Below the pieces are notes generated by a model. The model was not told the origin of the DNA. It was given only the letters and a program-made list of their open reading frames with translations, and ran no database searches. Position numbers and translations under genes: made by a program. A stretch of 24,272 bases of DNA, from positions 1-24,272 of the forward strand of contig JBKECC010000074.1 in NCBI GenBank assembly GCA_047974135.1, read 5' to 3'. Source of the stretch: JAIRQK01 sp047974135. GTDB lineage: Bacteria; Campylobacterota; Campylobacteria; Campylobacterales; Campylobacteraceae. Shown piece by piece: positions 21,819 to 24,272 of the stretch; within the stretch, counting starts at the first letter, position 1; each line of letters begins with the position of its first letter.

Positions 21819-22007
21819 ATGACAATATATACAGCCAAAGATGGTGATAGATTAGACAAAATAGTTTATAAACATTATGGCACACCCGAAATTTTTTCAC
21901 AAGTGCTCGTGTATAATACCAAGCTAGATGCTATATTAAAAGCTGGTGATAAAGTCTATTTGCCAACAATAACTATTGAGGCAAAAAAGGAAGATAGGCT
22001 ATGGTAA
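21819..22007 (+). CDS. Tail protein X (P2 gpX-like, LysM-type)
   Basis: The 62-residue protein has the short LysM-like fold of gpX: TAKDGDRLDKIVYKHYGTPEIFSQVLVYNTKL..., LKAGDKVYLPTI. P2 gpX is a small tail protein essential for assembly; it helps attach the hub. It starts 1 base after the U stop and its last codons overlap the D start by 7 bp. Size and order agree with P2. Confidence 0.9.
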   Translation: MTIYTAKDGDRLDKIVYKHYGTPEIFSQVLVYNTKLDAILKAGDKVYLPTITIEAKKEDRLW

Positions 22008-22954
22008 AGTATCCAGCATTTAAGCTTATAGCTGAAGGTAAAGATATAACAGATGTAATATCCAAAAATCTTATCTCTTTAGCCTTTGAGGACAAAGAAG
22101 GTATAGAATCAGATGAGATAAGCTTTGTTGTACACGGTATCTATCAAAAACCTCTTTTTGGAGATAAACTTCAGCTTTCTCTTGGATATGCCCACGAGTT
22201 ATATGAGTGTGGTATATTTAGTACACAAAATATAACAATAAATTATATAGAAAAAACAACTGAAGTTAGGGCAACTGCTGTAAATTTCGCATCACCTCAA
22301 AAAGAAACAAAATCAAGACTTTGGGAAAACACAACACTTGGTGAAGTTGCAAGAACCATAGCAAAAGACAATAAGCTTAGCATTTCCATTGATGATACTG
22401 CTGATGAGATACAAATATCAAGCACTGCTCAAAACAATCAAAACGATATATCTTTTTTATATTCACTTTGCTTTAAAAATAACTTTTTAATGTTTGTTAA
22501 AAAAGATACTATTTTTATAAAACATAAAGATGCTATAGAAAACAAAGAATTAGTAAAAACAAGTGATTTACCAGTTTATAACATAAACATAAATGAGCTT
22601 CTTAGCTTAAGTATAACAGATGCGAATCGTAACTCTTATGACGCCGTAACATTAGAGTGGCAAGACACTGCAACTGCAAAAACAAAAATAGTTAAAGTTG
22701 GAATAGGTGAGCAGATATACAAGATGAGAACACCTGAGCCTAAAAGTGAAGCTGAAGCTTTTAAACAGGGAGAATCAAAACTATATGAATTACAACGAGG
22801 TGGTATAAACGGAACATTAGAAGCTATTGGGCAAAATATAAAAGCTGGCGAGAAGTTAAAAATATCAACAATAGACAAAGAGTTCAGTATCAAAAGTGTT
22901 TCACACAATTTGGACGATACTGGATATATTGTAACTGTAGATTTTGAAGGTTAG
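22001..22954 (+). CDS. Late control protein D, baseplate hub (P2 gpD-like)
   Basis: P2 gpD forms the hub on which the gpV spike sits. The 317-residue protein has a beta-rich N-terminal part (YPAFKLIAEGKDITDVISKNLISLAFEDKEGIESDEISFVV), a middle segment LWENTTLGEVARTIAKDNKLSISID near 106-130 and the C-terminal IKAGEKLKISTIDKEFSIKSVSHNLDDTGYIVTVDFEG typical of the family. It ends the tail operon; the stop (TAG 22952-22954) overlaps the end of a convergent small gene by 4 bp. The name comes from P2, where it was thought to control late genes; hub function is established for the family. Confidence 0.9.
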   Translation: MVKYPAFKLIAEGKDITDVISKNLISLAFEDKEGIESDEISFVVHGIYQKPLFGDKLQLSLGYAHELYECGIFSTQNITINYIEKTTEVRATAVNFASPQKETKSRLWENTTLGEVARTIAKDNKLSISIDDTADEIQISSTAQNNQNDISFLYSLCFKNNFLMFVKKDTIFIKHKDAIENKELVKTSDLPVYNININELLSLSITDANRNSYDAVTLEWQDTATAKTKIVKVGIGEQIYKMRTPEPKSEAEAFKQGESKLYELQRGGINGTLEAIGQNIKAGEKLKISTIDKEFSIKSVSHNLDDTGYIVTVDFEG

Positions 22955-23202
22955 TTAATAGGAGTATATTTAAAAGACAAAAGAGGTTTATGTTCATGCG
23001 AGAGGATAACTATATCTTCTTTGTTATCCAGCAGAATAACACTGTAAGATAATCTGTTCATATATTGAGCAAAATACTCATCTATTCTTCTAACAATGTA
23101 TTCTGGCTCTGTACTTTCTAAGTAACTATGTGAGCCAAAATTTACACTGTCAAAAAAGTAACTAAGAAGCTTTTTTGCTTTATGCTCTGTTAGCACTTGC
23201 AT
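22951..23202 (-). CDS. Small hypothetical protein, antisense to the tail/dam direction (83 aa)
   Basis: The 83-residue frame has a good ribosome site on the minus strand (AAAAGGAT, 5-6 bases before the ATG at 23202) and converges with D by 4 bp. The product is soluble: an N-terminal helix LTEHKAKKLLSYFFDSV, helix YIVRRIDEYFAQYMNRL, then strands SVILLDNKEDIVILSHE and LLSFKYTPIN. I do not recognise a family. A minus-strand terminator-like hairpin just upstream either shields it or acts as an attenuator in its leader. Its orientation differs from all neighbours, so it may be expressed in the prophage state or be silent during the lytic cycle; this is inference. Confidence 0.65.
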   Translation of the reverse strand: MQVLTEHKAKKLLSYFFDSVNFGSHSYLESTEPEYIVRRIDEYFAQYMNRLSYSVILLDNKEDIVILSHEHKPLLSFKYTPIN

Positions 23203-23216
23203 ATTTATCCTTTTTA

Positions 23217-23240
23217 AAAAAGCTGGGTTTCCCCAGCCTT
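23217..23240 (-). terminator. Terminator/attenuator-like hairpin before the 83-aa gene
   Basis: On the minus strand GCTGGG, a GAAA tetraloop and CCCAGC (23237-23222) are followed by TTTTTT. This is a clear intrinsic terminator shape for minus-strand transcription and lies between dam and the antisense gene. On the plus strand the 3' side has only CTTATAAG, so terminator activity there would be weak. Confidence 0.65.
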
Positions 23241-23280
23241 ATAAGTTGCTCTCTCAAAGCCCTCACAAAAAAATTTTATC

Positions 23281-23321
23281 AAGATTTTTTAGATGCATCA
23301 AAAAATCTTTCAATTTGAAAG
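23281..23321 (+). promoter_or_regulatory. Two overlapping palindromes in the dam leader
   Basis: AAGATTTTTT (23281-23290) pairs with AAAAAATCTT (23300-23309) around GATGCATC, itself a palindrome. CTTTCAA-T-TTGAAAG (23307-23321) follows and shares its first 3 bases with the end of the first; its right arm contains the AAAGG of the dam ribosome site. The two hairpins compete and the second would hide the site; alternatively they are operator sites. Confidence 0.5.
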
Positions 23322-23330
23322 GAATTGCAA

Positions 23331-24116
23331 ATGAGCAACATAGAAGACTATAAAAGAGTCCCAAAAAAAGCAGCATTTGGCTGGGTCGGCGGTAAAAGCA
23401 AGTTAGCAAATAAAATAATTGCTACATTTCCACAGCATGATTGTTATTGTGAGGTATTTGGTGGCGGTTTAAACATATTTTTTAGAAAAGAACGCTCCAA
23501 AAATGAGATAGTTAACGATATTAATTCGGAGCTTATCAATCTTTATAGAGTAATCCAAAAATACCCACAAACACTATCATTATATCTCAATGATATGCTT
23601 ATAAGTAGAGAAATATTTGAGGACATTAGATATAAAAGGCTACTTCCAAGAAACAAGATACAAGAAGCAGCTTATTTTTACTACAAAACTACTCAAAGTT
23701 TTGGCAGTAAAGGGCATCACTTTGCCATGCCTAAGGGCGACAGAGCACCAAAGAATATATATCATGGTTTTAAAGTCTGGAGTGATAGGCTAAAAGGTGT
23801 TTGTATTGAGAATATGGACTTTGAAAGATTAATAAAGGAATATGATAGACCAAGTACTCTATTTTATTTAGATCCACCATACATAGGCACAGAAAGTTAT
23901 TATGATACTCCGAATGGGTTTAATATCAAATCGCATGAGTTGTTGGCAAGCTCACTAAAAAGTATCAGGGGTAAATTTATACTCTCATACAATGATTGTG
24001 AAGTTGTAAGAAAGTTATATGATGGTTTTAGTATCAGCGAAACAACTACAAGCTATACACTGAATAACAATAGTAGAAACAACGAAGCAAAGGAGTTAAT
24101 TATAAGCAACTTTTGA
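23331..24116 (+). CDS. DNA adenine methylase (Dam / D12 class)
   Basis: This enzyme transfers a methyl group from S-adenosylmethionine to N6 of adenine. The 261-residue sequence has the class-alpha order: FGWVGGKSKLA near 16-26, the SAM-binding CEVFGGGLNIFF at 40-51, a target-recognition middle (QEAAYFYYKTTQSFGSKG near 111-128), the catalytic DPPY at 181-184, and KFILSYND near 215-222. No required residue seems missing. The start is ATG 23331 (AAAGGA 7 bases upstream) rather than TTG 23325. It stands at the far end from the early genes, where Mu has mom, so protection of phage DNA from host restriction is likely. Target sequence (GATC or other) cannot be told from the sequence. Confidence 0.92.
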   Translation: MSNIEDYKRVPKKAAFGWVGGKSKLANKIIATFPQHDCYCEVFGGGLNIFFRKERSKNEIVNDINSELINLYRVIQKYPQTLSLYLNDMLISREIFEDIRYKRLLPRNKIQEAAYFYYKTTQSFGSKGHHFAMPKGDRAPKNIYHGFKVWSDRLKGVCIENMDFERLIKEYDRPSTLFYLDPPYIGTESYYDTPNGFNIKSHELLASSLKSIRGKFILSYNDCEVVRKLYDGFSISETTTSYTLNNNSRNNEAKELIISNF

Positions 24117-24122
24117 GTTTAC

Positions 24123-24146
24123 ATGTAAGTCCTAAAAGACTTACAT
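24123..24146 (+). terminator. Terminator after dam, built from an ATGTAAGT repeat pair
   Basis: ATGTAAGTC and GACTTACAT (9-bp stem) close a CTAAAA loop and are followed by TATTTTAATTTT, 6 bases after the dam stop. It can act as an intrinsic terminator. The arms are also copies of the repeat found three more times downstream, so a protein-binding role is equally possible. Confidence 0.6.
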
Positions 24147-24183
24147 TATTTTAATTTTAAAATGTTTTTAAAGAGGTTTTAAA

Positions 24184-24192
24184 TGGTATAAT
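24184..24192 (+). promoter_or_regulatory. Strong extended -10 promoter (TGnTATAAT) reading out of the window
   Basis: TGGTATAAT is a perfect extended -10; initiation would be near 24199, between repeat copies. The following bases (CATATAAAAT) match those after the 584 promoter. What it transcribes lies beyond the right edge. Confidence 0.6.
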
Positions 24193-24272
24193 TTTGCATA
24201 TAAAATGTAAGTCGTTTTTAGATGAGGTTACATTTAAAATGCAAAAACTTACATTTTAAAAACCGTTCCACA

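Larger units (their letters stand above)
24123..24254. repeat. Cluster of ATGTAAGT repeats (possible transposase ends or operators)
   Basis: ATGTAAGTC occurs at 24123 (+), 24146 (-) and 24205 (+), ATGTAAGT at 24254 (-) and ATGTAA at 24233 (-). Flanks share AAA before and CTTTTA-like sequence after in several copies. Five copies in about 130 bases of non-coding DNA are far above chance. They surround an extended -10 promoter and lie at the end of the prophage late region. Confidence 0.65.

Noticed and set aside
24123..24254. CRISPR array
   Set aside because: Repeats are only 6-9 bp, occur in both orientations and at irregular spacing; no cas genes are near.

Overview
The window is most of the late region of a Mu-like transposable prophage (Mu-type head and packaging genes, P2-type contractile tail) in an AT-rich host. 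Codon use, A/T-rich promoters with little visible -35, and the overall gene plan (head operon on one strand, tail operon divergent from it, a Dam methylase at the far end) fit a campylobacterotal (epsilonproteobacterial) host such as a Sulfurimonas, Sulfurospirillum, Arcobacter or Campylobacter relative. The host assignment is inference; the phage assignment rests on many recognisable families.

Layout. (1) 1-852, + strand: end of an early/middle operon (one gene cut by the window edge, one 55-aa gene, a terminator), then a stand-alone 77-aa membrane protein with its own promoter. (2) 854-9233, - strand: head operon, in transcription order Mu gp37-like protein, Mu I-type protease/scaffold, decoration protein, major capsid protein (lambda E type), Mu gp36-like connector, small terminase, large terminase, DUF935 portal, Mu F-type minor head protein with a C-terminal toxin-like nuclease fold, and Mu G/P2 S-type morphogenesis protein. 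Most neighbours overlap by 4-35 bp; the breaks carry RNA hairpins (1316-1427, 6503-6609, 7911-8016). (3) 9234-9428: divergent control region; the first gene on each side starts with TTG. (4) 9429-10849, + strand: lysis cassette (DUF5675 protein, inner and outer spanin-like proteins, LydA-like holin). (5) 10846-22954, + strand: P2-type baseplate (V, W, J, I), fibre cassette, a DUF1353 protein, sheath FI, tube FII, tail chaperone E with a probable -1 frameshift into E', tape measure, U, X, D. (6) 22951-24272: a small antisense gene, a Dam-family adenine methylase at the place Mu uses for its DNA-modification gene mom, then a block of ATGTAAGT repeats around a strong promoter, possibly the prophage right end or an operator array.

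How it works together: the head operon builds and fills the capsid, the plus-strand operon builds a contractile tail and lyses the cell, and the dam and 77-aa genes look like separately controlled lysogeny or host-interaction genes. The least ordinary items are the E/E' frameshift signal, the nuclease fold fused to the F protein, the folded F-G spacer, and the repeat block at the right edge.
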